Of a stretch of 39,218 nucleotides of DNA, positions 23,214 to 31,220 are shown piece after piece; position 1 is the stretch's first letter; each line of letters begins with the position of its first letter. The position numbers were made by a program, and so were the translations under genes. The notes beneath the pieces were generated by a model. The model did no database searches. It saw only the letters and a program-made list of their open reading frames with translations, and was not told where the DNA came from. Source of the stretch: Caryophanales bacterium (GTDB taxonomy: Bacteria; Bacillota_I; Bacilli_A; RF39; UBA660); NCBI GenBank assembly GCA_016282375.1, contig JAEEKI010000016.1, positions 1-39,218 of the forward strand. Reading direction: 5' to 3'.

Positions 23214-24782
23214 CTACTTTAAATCATCTTTAAGAGATACAAATAATGCTACTGCTCGAGGATCATATTTACTAGCACTCTTACTACTAATAATATTAAC
23301 TATTTCTTCATTATTGTCATGATTTAGCATATAATTAGCGTACTCTATTGCAATATTAATCAAATAAATATGCATAGGGATATCATCTTTTTGTAAACCA
23401 TTTGGAAATCCTAAGCCATCGAAACGTTCATTATGCATTTTAATAATGTCTATGGCATATCGAATTTGTCTTTCACTCATATCATCAGAAATATACTTAA
23501 TCATATCGGCGCCAATGTTAGGATAATTAGTAACAATATTACGTTCATCCGGAGATATACTCTTAATATTATCAATATATGTCCTTGGAACAGCATCTAA
23601 AGATATGTCAAAATACTTAATGGCACTAACTAGTTGATTAATGTCTAAATTAATATTATTTTCGGTTTTATATTTTTCTAAAAGAATACGTGCATATTTA
23701 GCAATCTTTTCATTTATTTTGCTATAATCTACCAAATACGAATTAACAAAAGAATTAATGATTCTTTTTAAAGTCTTATCTTGGGTTCTAATTAATTCAT
23801 TTAGAGAATTACTTTTCATGTACATTGAAATCATATTGTTAACCCGTTTCTTTATAATTTCAAAATTAAACGGTTTTTCAATCATATCAGCGATAGAATA
23901 AGCATAAACTTGTTCTTTAGTTTCTTTAGCATCATCAGCGGAGATAATGACCACTGGCATTCTAGTAAGCAGTCTTTTATCAGCCATGTAATCAAGTACA
24001 CCAAAGCCATCCATCACTGGCATCTTTAAATCAAGAAAAATACCCACGATATTTTGTGTTTCCTTACTGTCAGGCTTAATAACATTCTTTTCAATAATCT
24101 CAACCGCTTCAGATCCATTTTTAGCTTCAATAATATTATATTGACTCTCAAATACTTTTTTAAAAATATTTCTGGTTAACGAGTCATCATCTACAATTAA
24201 TAAAGAACTATATGTTTTATTAACTTGAATAGTAACATTACTCTCATATTCTTTTAAAATATTATTGTTTTTTCTTAATAAATCATTAATTAATTCACCA
24301 ATATATTTAACAGTACTAACTACTTCACTATCACTATTTTTAATATTGTTAATGATATCTTCAATCTCAATAATAAAATCTGCGGCTACTTTAGCGGAAT
24401 TATCACTTAATCCCTTTTCTTCGCCCTCGTCATTTGCCTTAAGGGTCATGATTACAATTTGGTTATCTTCGAAGACTTTTATTAAATCGATGTAATTATC
24501 AAAAGCTAGATTACTGGATAACTTAACATATTTAATAACGGTAATGTCTTGTTTATTTAATTCATTTAAACTAATTTTATTAAAATAGGTATTAGCAAAA
24601 TCAGGATGAATAACCTTCTTTAAATTTTCAATATATTGTTCATAAGTAATTTCATTACTATTACCATTTTTTGAAGACATTAAAAAAACTTTGTCATTTT
24701 GAATGTCAATCATGGTTATAGAATCAAAAATATTTAATAAATTATCATTTATAAGACTAGTATCCAATTTACTCGACCCCAT
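23214..24782 (-). CDS. Response regulator with degenerate HD-GYP output domain
   Basis: A 522-residue soluble protein. Residues 1-120 look like a sensory module of PAS-like size, but this is unproven. A helical linker follows, then a receiver domain at about 190-320 with phospho-Asp251 (FLDLKMPVMDG). The C-terminal 180 residues follow the HD-GYP fold; H450-N-E-RFDGLGFPNGL corresponds to the HHExxDGxGYPxGL motif. The HD pair itself reads YF (390-391, SAIKYFDIS) and the usual HP reads YP (NYPNIG, 419-424). Most metal ligands are therefore missing, and cyclic-di-GMP hydrolysis is unlikely. It probably works by protein contact. The start is two bases after the HPt gene. Confidence 0.87.
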   Translation of the reverse strand: MGSSKLDTSLINDNLLNIFDSITMIDIQNDKVFLMSSKNGNSNEITYEQYIENLKKVIHPDFANTYFNKISLNELNKQDITVIKYVKLSSNLAFDNYIDLIKVFEDNQIVIMTLKANDEGEEKGLSDNSAKVAADFIIEIEDIINNIKNSDSEVVSTVKYIGELINDLLRKNNNILKEYESNVTIQVNKTYSSLLIVDDDSLTRNIFKKVFESQYNIIEAKNGSEAVEIIEKNVIKPDSKETQNIVGIFLDLKMPVMDGFGVLDYMADKRLLTRMPVVIISADDAKETKEQVYAYSIADMIEKPFNFEIIKKRVNNMISMYMKSNSLNELIRTQDKTLKRIINSFVNSYLVDYSKINEKIAKYARILLEKYKTENNINLDINQLVSAIKYFDISLDAVPRTYIDNIKSISPDERNIVTNYPNIGADMIKYISDDMSERQIRYAIDIIKMHNERFDGLGFPNGLQKDDIPMHIYLINIAIEYANYMLNHDNNEEIVNIISSKSASKYDPRAVALFVSLKDDLK

Positions 24783-24784
24783 TT

Positions 24785-25147
24785 CTACATTTTTAAAAAG
24801 GCATCTATTATGGCATATATTTCATTTGCCTTAGTAAACAGTTCATTCACATGTTCATAAATGTAATTAATATCATTTTCTTTACCCTTCATCTCATGAT
24901 TATAGGCTAAATCAGCAAGTGACATAATACCTAATGTTTTACAATTACTTTTTAAAGCATGGACTAGAATAACATAATTAGGCCAATCTTTACTCTCAAA
25001 TTTTTGTTTAATATCATTCATTTGATTAACGAAATTATTCTTAAAGTCGGTTAATATTTCAATATACATGCCTTCATCACCTAAATATGATAAACCCATG
25101 TCAATATCAAAGCCCTTTTCCTTTAAAAAATTTAGTTTGCTATCCAT
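24785..25147 (-). CDS. Histidine phosphotransfer (HPt) protein
   Basis: A 120-residue helical protein. The HPt core is LVHALKSNCKTLG, with phospho-accepting His63, followed by SLADLAYNHEMKGK, which is the standard surrounding pattern. It carries phosphate between the receiver of a hybrid kinase and a final response regulator, and both are encoded directly downstream in the same operon. The three genes are spaced by two and seven bases, so they are made together. A free-standing HPt next to a hybrid kinase is less common in Firmicutes than in Proteobacteria. Confidence 0.93.
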   Translation of the reverse strand: MDSKLNFLKEKGFDIDMGLSYLGDEGMYIEILTDFKNNFVNQMNDIKQKFESKDWPNYVILVHALKSNCKTLGIMSLADLAYNHEMKGKENDINYIYEHVNELFTKANEIYAIIDAFLKM

Positions 25148-25191
25148 TTAAATCACTACCTTATCGTATAAATCAATTTTACCACAAAAAA

Positions 25192-25210
25192 AAACTATTT
25201 TAAATAGTTT
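25192..25210 (-). terminator. Terminator after surface protein gene
   Basis: AAACTAT (25192-25198) pairs with ATAGTTT (25204-25210), extended by A/T pairs. A-rich on the left gives a T run on the minus strand. Confidence 0.7.
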
Positions 25211-25224
25211 TTTTCATTTCTTTA

Positions 25225-26166
25225 TTATCCTGTTACACGTTCAAAAGTTAATGAAGCACCAAAGTTTTTATTACCATTAACAATTTGGTTATGATTGTAA
25301 TTAATTAATGTAATTTCTGCGAAATAATAATCAGTTTTGCTACTGTTATTAACACTAATTGTTTGATTTGTTAATAAACTAACATTTGAACTAGCAGCAG
25401 CGGTAGTTAAATCAGCGGTAGCAACTGGTATATAGCAAAAAGAATCTTGAAATTTAGCTGGAACCCAAGTATTATCACCTGTACAACCTGATTGTGTTGT
25501 AATACCTGCAACTATAGCATGAAGTTTATTAACACATATACCATTAGTTTCACATGTAGCTTGTGCAGAAATTGTTTCATCAGCTTTATATAAATCAATT
25601 ACCAACTCTGCTGCATCTTCGCTTACCCACATGTTACGATTATCTGTTAAACAACCAACTTCATTATTACTGAATGCTCCATCTACGACATCTGGAGTTC
25701 CTGAAAAGCATGCTCCTCCATCATTTGTTTTAGCCCAAATATTGCTATTTGATGTACATTCATTTTGTGTAACGCCAGTAACTTCCGTTGACTTTCTATA
25801 ACAAGTTCCTGAAGTATACTCAAAGTTATTACTTGCAACTGTAACATATGCATTATAAGTATATGTAACTTGTACACCAGTGGCAGATTGCAAAGTTATA
25901 GTTGCTTCGGTATTATCTACTTGGTTACCTGAACCAGAATAGAAATTATCTAAGTCAGCATATACCTCCATATCGCTGCCGGCATTAATCAAAAACATAT
26001 CATTGCCAGCATTAGTAGCGGCTTGGATATTTGATTGACCTTCAGAGTTTACTTGACTAGCCAAATATGCGAATGTTGCACCTACTAAAACAATTAACAT
26101 CGTAGCTATGGCAATAACCGTTAGTAAAACTACATTTCTCCGTGAATCTTCTCTTTCTTCATTCAT
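25225..26166 (-). CDS. Surface protein with TasA-like N-terminus
   Basis: A 313-residue protein with an unusually charged N-terminus (MNEEREDSRRN), then a hydrophobic segment ending VGATFAYLAS. The exported part has a repeated feature: GTCYRKSTEVTGVTQNEC and GICVNKLHAIVAGITTQSGC share spaced cysteines. The end (INYNHNQIVNGNKNFGASLTFERV) is beta-type. No anchor motif was found. AAAGGAGGAT and a near-consensus promoter (26194-26222) suggest strong expression. It lies upstream of the phosphorelay but is separated from it by a terminator. Function is unknown; it could be a filament-forming or envelope protein. Confidence 0.8.
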   Translation of the reverse strand: MNEEREDSRRNVVLLTVIAIATMLIVLVGATFAYLASQVNSEGQSNIQAATNAGNDMFLINAGSDMEVYADLDNFYSGSGNQVDNTEATITLQSATGVQVTYTYNAYVTVASNNFEYTSGTCYRKSTEVTGVTQNECTSNSNIWAKTNDGGACFSGTPDVVDGAFSNNEVGCLTDNRNMWVSEDAAELVIDLYKADETISAQATCETNGICVNKLHAIVAGITTQSGCTGDNTWVPAKFQDSFCYIPVATADLTTAAASSNVSLLTNQTISVNNSSKTDYYFAEITLINYNHNQIVNGNKNFGASLTFERVTG

Positions 26167-26193
26167 ATTTTATCCTCCTTTATTATTAATTTA

Positions 26194-26222
26194 ATAATAA
26201 ACCATTTTTAAAATATAGTCAA
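26194..26222 (-). promoter_or_regulatory. Promoter of the 313-residue surface protein
   Basis: Minus-strand TTGACT (complement of 26217-26222), 17-base spacer, TATTAT (complement of 26194-26199). Confidence 0.65.
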
Positions 26223-26242
26223 TAATATACCATGAATAATTA

Positions 26243-26271
26243 TTCATAATTTACTATTTTGCTGTTATAAT
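26243..26271 (+). promoter_or_regulatory. Weak promoter of the DUF192 gene
   Basis: TTCATA at 26243-26248, 17-base spacer, TATAAT at 26266-26271, 17 bases before the ATG. Confidence 0.4.
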
Positions 26272-26288
26272 TAACTAGGTGATAGTAA

Positions 26289-26618
26289 ATGTATTTGATT
26301 ATAAATAATAAAGAGTTGCGCATTAGGAATGCTAATACTTTTTTAAAGAGATTAATAGGTCTTTTGGGAGAAAAAGAAATTTTATCTGGAATGCTTTTTC
26401 CTCATACCAATAGCGTTCATACTTTCTTTATGAAAACGAATATTGACATCTTAGCCCTTGATGAACATAATGAAGTTATTATGAAATGGGAAGATGTTCC
26501 TAAAAACAAGATATTTTGTGTCAAAAATAGTGCAAAAAAAACTAGTATTCTAGAACTGCCTAGTAATACTAGTAAACAAATCAAAATTGGTGATCAATTA
26601 ACCTTTATACGTAAATAA
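26289..26618 (+). CDS. DUF192 family protein
   Basis: A 109-residue protein fitting DUF192 (PF02643): KRLIGLLGEKEILSGMLFPHT near the N-terminus, HTFFMKTNIDILALDEHNEVI in the middle, and ILELPSNTSKQIKIGDQL at the end. Many family members are secreted and have a signal peptide; this one starts directly with the domain, so it is probably cytoplasmic. The biochemical role is unknown. AGGTGA provides the ribosome site. Its last 21 bases overlap the 3' end of obg on the opposite strand. Confidence 0.88.
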   Translation: MYLIINNKELRIRNANTFLKRLIGLLGEKEILSGMLFPHTNSVHTFFMKTNIDILALDEHNEVIMKWEDVPKNKIFCVKNSAKKTSILELPSNTSKQIKIGDQLTFIRK

Positions 26619-27872
26619 GTAGTCATTAATAACAACATCATCACCTGGTTTAGCGCCCAAAGATTCTAATTCATCTTCGATACCCATGGCTCTCAAAATA
26701 CGGCCAAAACGTAAAACGCCTTCCTCTTCTTCAAACTTCGTCATATTAAATACTCTTTCAATTTCTTTGCCTTTAACTACCCATACATCATTTTCTCTAG
26801 AAATAGTGTAAGGCTTTTCAGTTTTAAATTTAATATAAACATTTTCTTCTAATTCATCTTCTGAGTATAAGTCTTGTTCAGAAGTTTCTTTTAAAGTAGT
26901 GTTTAGGCCTTTAATTAATTCATCAACGCCCATTCCCGTATAAGAACTAATAGCGTAAACAGTCAAATCTGGATACGCTTTTTTAAATTCTCGTAGATTT
27001 TGTTCGGCACCTTCGATATCCATTTTACTAGCAACTACTACCTCTTTTTTGATTGCTAGTTTTTGAGAATACTTTTCGAGTTCTTTACGTATTATTTTAT
27101 AATCTTCAAGAGGATTTCTCCCCTCTTCTGCTGACATATCAATCATGTGAATGATTATTTTACAACGATCAGCATGTTTTAAAAATCGGTCTCCTAAACC
27201 AACACCTTCATGCGCATTTTCAATTAAGCCAGGTAAGTCAGCAACGGTATAAGTATCACCATTTTTTAATCTAACGACTCCTAGATTGGGAGATAAAGTT
27301 GTAAAATGGTAACTAGCTATTTTGGGCTTAGCACTACTGATAACTGATAATAAAGTGGATTTACCTACACTAGGCATCCCAACAATACCGACATCAGCTA
27401 AAACCTTTAATTCAACGCGTAAGTATTTAACTTCCCCCTTTTCCCCGTTTTCTGAAAACTTCGGTGCCGGATTTTCATGGGTAGCAAAAGCTTTATTACC
27501 GCGACCACCGCGACCACCATGGGCAACGACCACTTCATCATCTTCTTGAATAATATCTTTAATAATAAGACCGGTATCATCATCGTACACAATTGTTCCT
27601 AAAGGCACTTTAATAATGACATCTTCACTATTTTTACCATAACGATTTGAACCTTCGCCATTTTGGCCTTTACTTCCCTTAATTATTTTTTGATAACGTA
27701 AATCAATTAAAGTTTTTAAAGATTTATCACCAACAAAAACAATATTACCGCCTCGACCGCCATTGCCACCGTCAGGTCCACCCATAGGTACAAATTTTTC
27801 ACGACGGAAAGACGTACAACCATTTCCACCATCGCCAGCAATCACTTTTATTTTTACTTCGTCAACAAACAT
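26598..27872 (-). CDS. obg: Obg GTPase (CgtA)
   Basis: An essential GTPase that binds the large ribosomal subunit and links ribosome assembly, growth and, in Bacillus, entry into sporulation. The N-terminal Obg fold has glycine-rich repeats (AGDGGNGCTSFRREKF, GGPDGGNGGRGG). The G domain has GMPSVGKST and DLPGLIENAHEGVGLG. The C-terminal OCT domain covers about residues 345-424. The length of 424 fits Gram-positive Obg. AAGGTG lies upstream of the ATG. The gene converges with, and overlaps, the DUF192 gene. Confidence 0.97.
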   Translation of the reverse strand: MFVDEVKIKVIAGDGGNGCTSFRREKFVPMGGPDGGNGGRGGNIVFVGDKSLKTLIDLRYQKIIKGSKGQNGEGSNRYGKNSEDVIIKVPLGTIVYDDDTGLIIKDIIQEDDEVVVAHGGRGGRGNKAFATHENPAPKFSENGEKGEVKYLRVELKVLADVGIVGMPSVGKSTLLSVISSAKPKIASYHFTTLSPNLGVVRLKNGDTYTVADLPGLIENAHEGVGLGDRFLKHADRCKIIIHMIDMSAEEGRNPLEDYKIIRKELEKYSQKLAIKKEVVVASKMDIEGAEQNLREFKKAYPDLTVYAISSYTGMGVDELIKGLNTTLKETSEQDLYSEDELEENVYIKFKTEKPYTISRENDVWVVKGKEIERVFNMTKFEEEEGVLRFGRILRAMGIEDELESLGAKPGDDVVINDYLFTYKG

Positions 27873-27903
27873 AAAACGTCACCTTTCATTAGTTAGTATA
27901 TCA

Positions 27904-28395
27904 TTAAAGTGCTATTTCTTCTATAACATTTTGTTCCATATCAATGATTTTGAAAAGACTTTTTTCATAAATAGCATAACTACATACGCTACCATTTCGT
28001 GGCTTAGAAAGCGAACCAACACAGATATAAATTTGCTTATCAATTTTTTCTATCAAAGGATAATGTTTGTGACCAAAGATAATAATATCACTATCGTCAT
28101 CCACTAAAGGGAGATTATGACCATGTAATAAACAAAATTTATGATTATCTACATTAATTTTTAATAAAGGATAAAAAGTAAAATTAAGAACATTAAAAAC
28201 TTCTTCACTATCACAATTACCTTTAATTAAGATTATTTTATCTTGATATTTTTTGATAAATTCTAAAATTACTTGATTATTACCTAAAGATGGTCCAAAA
28301 ACATCACCAAGAATAACTAATTTATCACAATCTACATCTATTTTGGATAAATTATCTATTTGACCATGAATATCAGATATAAAGACTATTTTCAT
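27904..28395 (-). CDS. YfcE-family metallophosphoesterase
   Basis: A 163-residue protein with all metallophosphoesterase motifs: SDIHGQ (Asp8, His10), LGDVFG, KGNCDSEE, LLHGHNL and FGHKHYP. Size and motif order fit the YfcE/MJ0936 phosphodiesterase family, which acts on small phosphodiesters in vitro; the natural substrate is unknown. AAGGTG precedes the ATG. The start lies two bases after the PRC-barrel gene, so both are in one operon. It sits between obg and mnmA. Confidence 0.9.
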   Translation of the reverse strand: MKIVFISDIHGQIDNLSKIDVDCDKLVILGDVFGPSLGNNQVILEFIKKYQDKIILIKGNCDSEEVFNVLNFTFYPLLKINVDNHKFCLLHGHNLPLVDDDSDIIIFGHKHYPLIEKIDKQIYICVGSLSKPRNGSVCSYAIYEKSLFKIIDMEQNVIEEIAL

Positions 28396-28397
28396 AA

Positions 28398-28625
28398 TTA
28401 CACCTTAACTAGAATAACATCCTTTCCTATTTTTTCGATATCAGTATATTTAAAAGTTATTTCTTCATTTTTAAAAGTTCTTTTGAAAAACTTGGGATTT
28501 TCTGCAACAAAAGAAATAATACTTCCATTATTATCGATTTCAACATCAATTATTTTTCCATAACTCATTCCCGTAACCATCGAGATAATTTGCTTTTCTT
28601 GCATTTCGGATAAAAAAATATTCAT
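28398..28625 (-). CDS. PRC-barrel protein, YlmC/YmxH-like
   Basis: A 75-residue protein with the short PRC-barrel pattern of the YlmC/YmxH sporulation family: LSEMQEKQIISMVTGMSYGKIIDVEID, a middle strand pair, and YTDIEKIGKDVILV at the end. In Bacillus such genes are expressed in the mother cell but their role is unclear. The start codon has no Shine-Dalgarno. It lies inside a perfect 10-bp inverted repeat (28618-28643), and a TATAAT lies only five bases upstream of the ATG. The mRNA might therefore be leaderless, or the gene may be translated by coupling with mnmA. Confidence 0.75.
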   Translation of the reverse strand: MNIFLSEMQEKQIISMVTGMSYGKIIDVEIDNNGSIISFVAENPKFFKRTFKNEEITFKYTDIEKIGKDVILVKV

Positions 28626-28643
28626 ATTAAATTATATGAATAT
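28618..28643. repeat. Inverted repeat over the PRC-barrel gene start codon
   Basis: ATATTCATAT (28618-28627) and ATATGAATAT (28634-28643) are perfect complements separated by six bases. On the minus strand the repeat contains a TATAAT and the ATG of the downstream gene. It also sits just after the mnmA stop codon region. Confidence 0.7.
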
Positions 28644-28644
28644 C

Positions 28645-29751
28645 TTATTTTAAATACCATAAACTCTTGCCGCCTTTATATACTTCTTTGATAAATCCAC
28701 AGCCTAAGCATTCTTCGCCTAAATACAAAACACAGGCTTGACCAGGAGTGACACTTTTAGCAAGTCCTTCATATTTAACCTTAATCTCACCATTATCAAG
28801 ATACTCAAGTACTACAGGATGATCTTCACCACGATAGCGAAATTTGGCGGTACAAAAACTTGGTTTTGTCGAAGAAATAAAATTAACATTATCAATAATA
28901 CACTCATCAGAGTATAAATACTTAGAATCTCCGAAAGCTACATATAAAATATTATCTTTAACATTTTTACCACAAACATAATGGCGCTTTTCATCACCAG
29001 ATAATCCGACATTTCTACGTTGACCAATGGTATAATTCATAAGCCCTGTATGCTTCCCTATCACTTCTTTTGTTTCCACATTAACGATATCTCCGGGATT
29101 TGGTTTTAAATAGTTTTTAACAAACTCTTGAAAATTACGCTCACCAATAAAACATATGCCGGTAGAGTCTTTTTTATCTGCGACAATTAATTCTTGTTCT
29201 TTAGCTATCTTACGAATTTCCTCTTTGGTATAATCTCCGACAGGAAATAAAACATCTTTAAAATTAGAAACTGGTACATCAGCAAGAAAATAAGTTTGAT
29301 CCTTATTTAAATCCTTAGCTCTTAACAGTTTTCCATCCTTAATACGTGCATAATGACCAGTGGCAATATAATCAGCACCTAATTCTCTTGCTTTTTGAAT
29401 AAATAAATCAAATTTAATAAATTTGTTACATAACATATCTGGATTAGGGGTTCTTCCCTTTTCTAGTTCATCTAAAAAATATTTAAAAACATAATCCCAA
29501 TATTCCTTAATAAAATCAACTCGATGAAGTGGTATTCCTAGTTTTTCACAAACTTTAACGGCATCATTATAATCCTTTTCTTGAGGACAAATATCATTAA
29601 AATCATTGGGATTTCCTAAAAAATCATTATTAATATTACTATCCCAGTTGCGCATAAAAAGACCGATAACTTCATAGCCATCTTTTTGTAGTAGATAAGC
29701 TGCTACTGCGCTATCTACACCACCGCTCATTCCAACAACAACTTTTTTCAT
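28645..29751 (-). CDS. mnmA: tRNA-specific 2-thiouridylase MnmA
   Basis: It thiolates uridine 34 in the anticodon of Lys, Glu and Gln tRNAs. The N-terminal PP-loop ATPase has SGGVDSAV. Catalytic cysteines are Cys108 (DMLCNKF) and Cys200 (GICFIGERNF), followed by the QRRNVGLSG-type segment and a C-terminal beta-barrel. The 368-residue length is normal. The ATG at 29751 is taken as start; a GTG nine bases upstream in frame is possible. Neither has a clear Shine-Dalgarno. A promoter (29767-29795) would place transcription start very close to these codons. Confidence 0.95.
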   Translation of the reverse strand: MKKVVVGMSGGVDSAVAAYLLQKDGYEVIGLFMRNWDSNINNDFLGNPNDFNDICPQEKDYNDAVKVCEKLGIPLHRVDFIKEYWDYVFKYFLDELEKGRTPNPDMLCNKFIKFDLFIQKARELGADYIATGHYARIKDGKLLRAKDLNKDQTYFLADVPVSNFKDVLFPVGDYTKEEIRKIAKEQELIVADKKDSTGICFIGERNFQEFVKNYLKPNPGDIVNVETKEVIGKHTGLMNYTIGQRRNVGLSGDEKRHYVCGKNVKDNILYVAFGDSKYLYSDECIIDNVNFISSTKPSFCTAKFRYRGEDHPVVLEYLDNGEIKVKYEGLAKSVTPGQACVLYLGEECLGCGFIKEVYKGGKSLWYLK

Positions 29752-29766
29752 TTCAATCACGTTTTC

Positions 29767-29795
29767 ATTTTATCAAATTGTCCATTTAAAGTCTA
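29767..29795 (-). promoter_or_regulatory. Possible promoter of mnmA
   Basis: Minus-strand TAGACT (complement of 29790-29795), 17-base spacer, TAAAAT (complement of 29767-29772). A start near 29760 would leave almost no leader before the GTG/ATG. Confidence 0.4.
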
Positions 29796-30299
29796 TATTC
29801 TATTCACAAAAGGTAAAATAGCATATATATTCAAAAGACTATATAAGATAATTATTAACAAAACAAAGATACTTATAATGGTCATCTTTTTTAAATAAAG
29901 TCTTATATTGTGTTTGCTGATTGTAATTCTTTTGAATATATAGTTTCCTAAATGCTTAACATATTTACAATAATAAAAGGTATTTAAAACTAAACAAAAT
30001 AGGACAACAATCCTAAAAACACATAGAAATATAATATAAACAAGTAATTTTAATTGAAAATTAATTAATAAAAAAGAAATAGTAATACCTAAAGTAAATA
30101 ATTCATATAGCAAAACTAAAAAAAAGCCTGGAAAACCACCAAAAGATAATCCATAGGCTACAATATAAATTAATATATAAAGATATAAATAAAAGTATGA
30201 ATTAGTATATACAACTGATGAAACAATACTATTACATAAACCAAAGATGGTACCCATTACAATGATTATAACGCTTGCTACGATTATTTTCTTTTTCAT
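29793..30299 (-). CDS. Membrane protein, possible SpoIIM relative
   Basis: A 168-residue protein with about five membrane helices. The pattern FGGFPGFFLVLLYELFTLGITISF, preceded by a helix and followed by another, resembles the SpoIIM/DUF95 family, whose Bacillus member helps forespore engulfment. Similarity is weak and could reflect hydrophobic composition only. No Shine-Dalgarno is seen. A TATAAT ends seven bases before the ATG. It is upstream of mnmA on the same strand. Confidence 0.6.
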   Translation of the reverse strand: MKKKIIVASVIIIVMGTIFGLCNSIVSSVVYTNSYFYLYLYILIYIVAYGLSFGGFPGFFLVLLYELFTLGITISFLLINFQLKLLVYIIFLCVFRIVVLFCLVLNTFYYCKYVKHLGNYIFKRITISKHNIRLYLKKMTIISIFVLLIIILYSLLNIYAILPFVNRI

Positions 30300-30366
30300 A
30301 TCATTAATTATATTGAAAAGGCTTCATTTTTATGATAAATTTATTTAGGAAAAGGAAGTTGAGTTA

Positions 30367-30459
30367 ATGAATAAAAAAGCCCAAAAAATAGCCGCATGGA
30401 TAATGATTATCCTTATGTTAGCTTCAGTAGTAGCAGGCGTTATCGCTTACATGCTATAA
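30367..30459 (+). CDS. DUF4044-like 30-residue membrane miniprotein
   Basis: ATG at 30367 and TAA at 30457-30459 with GGAAG upstream. The 30 residues start MNKKAQKIAAW, then form a single membrane helix (MIILMLASVVAGVIAYML). A basic start plus one helix of this kind is typical of the DUF4044 miniproteins found in Firmicutes; function unknown. Its last six bases overlap the 3' end of the prepilin peptidase gene on the other strand. Confidence 0.65.
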   Translation: MNKKAQKIAAWIMIILMLASVVAGVIAYML

Positions 30460-31212
30460 GCTTATAAATATTAAATCTAATAAAGCTAAGAATTTTTCAG
30501 TAAATGCAAAAACCACGAATAATGAAGATGCAAGGAACGGTCCATAAGGCACTTCATTATTTTTTTTGAGCATTAATGAAGCAAATGAATAAGGTAATGC
30601 TAAAAAAGTAGATAAAATTAATGCACATAATCCCAAACGTGTTCCTAAGCAAAGACCCATTATAAAAGAAAATTTAATATCTCCCCCACCAAGGCTTTCT
30701 CTATTAAACATCTTATCGCCAATGACTTTTATTAATAACATCGTAAAGAATAAAAAGAAGCCTGCTAAAATAGAATATCCCGTTTCTTGCCATCCCAGAT
30801 AATATATCTTAAGAATTAAAATAAGGATTCCTCCGACTACTAAAGGAGAATCTAAAATAATAAAATATGAAAAATCACTAATAAAAATAATCATCATTAA
30901 AGAAGAAACAACCATAAACATAAATACATCATAACTTTTATCATAATATAGATATGCAAAAGTAAACAATAATCCCATTGTTAATTCCACAATTAAATTC
31001 AAAGGACTAATTGTCTTTTTACAATAACGACATTTGCCTCTTAAAAAGACATAAGAAAAAATTGGTACGAGATCATACCAAGCAAGTTGATGGCCACAAT
31101 GATCGCATCTACTGCGATCATTGATGGCATTTAATCCTTGTGGTAGTCGCTTACCAATTACAAGATAAAAAGAACCTAAACATGTACCTAATATAAATAT
31201 TATTAATGCCAT
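30454..31212 (-). CDS. Prepilin peptidase (PilD/ComC type)
   Basis: A 252-residue membrane aspartic protease that removes the leader of type IV prepilins and methylates the new N-terminus. It has GSFYLVIGKRLP at the N-terminus and a zinc-type four-cysteine loop (Cys36, 39, 61, 64) that goes with the methyltransferase part. The two catalytic aspartates are in ISDFSYFIILDSPL (Asp113 or the nearby Asp121) and GGGDIK (Asp178). About seven helices. It is eight bases downstream of the pilC-like gene. No pilin with a G|xxxxE leader was found in this window, so its substrates lie elsewhere. Confidence 0.93.
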   Translation of the reverse strand: MALIIFILGTCLGSFYLVIGKRLPQGLNAINDRSRCDHCGHQLAWYDLVPIFSYVFLRGKCRYCKKTISPLNLIVELTMGLLFTFAYLYYDKSYDVFMFMVVSSLMMIIFISDFSYFIILDSPLVVGGILILILKIYYLGWQETGYSILAGFFLFFTMLLIKVIGDKMFNRESLGGGDIKFSFIMGLCLGTRLGLCALILSTFLALPYSFASLMLKKNNEVPYGPFLASSLFVVFAFTEKFLALLDLIFISL

Positions 31213-31220
31213 AACTCCCC

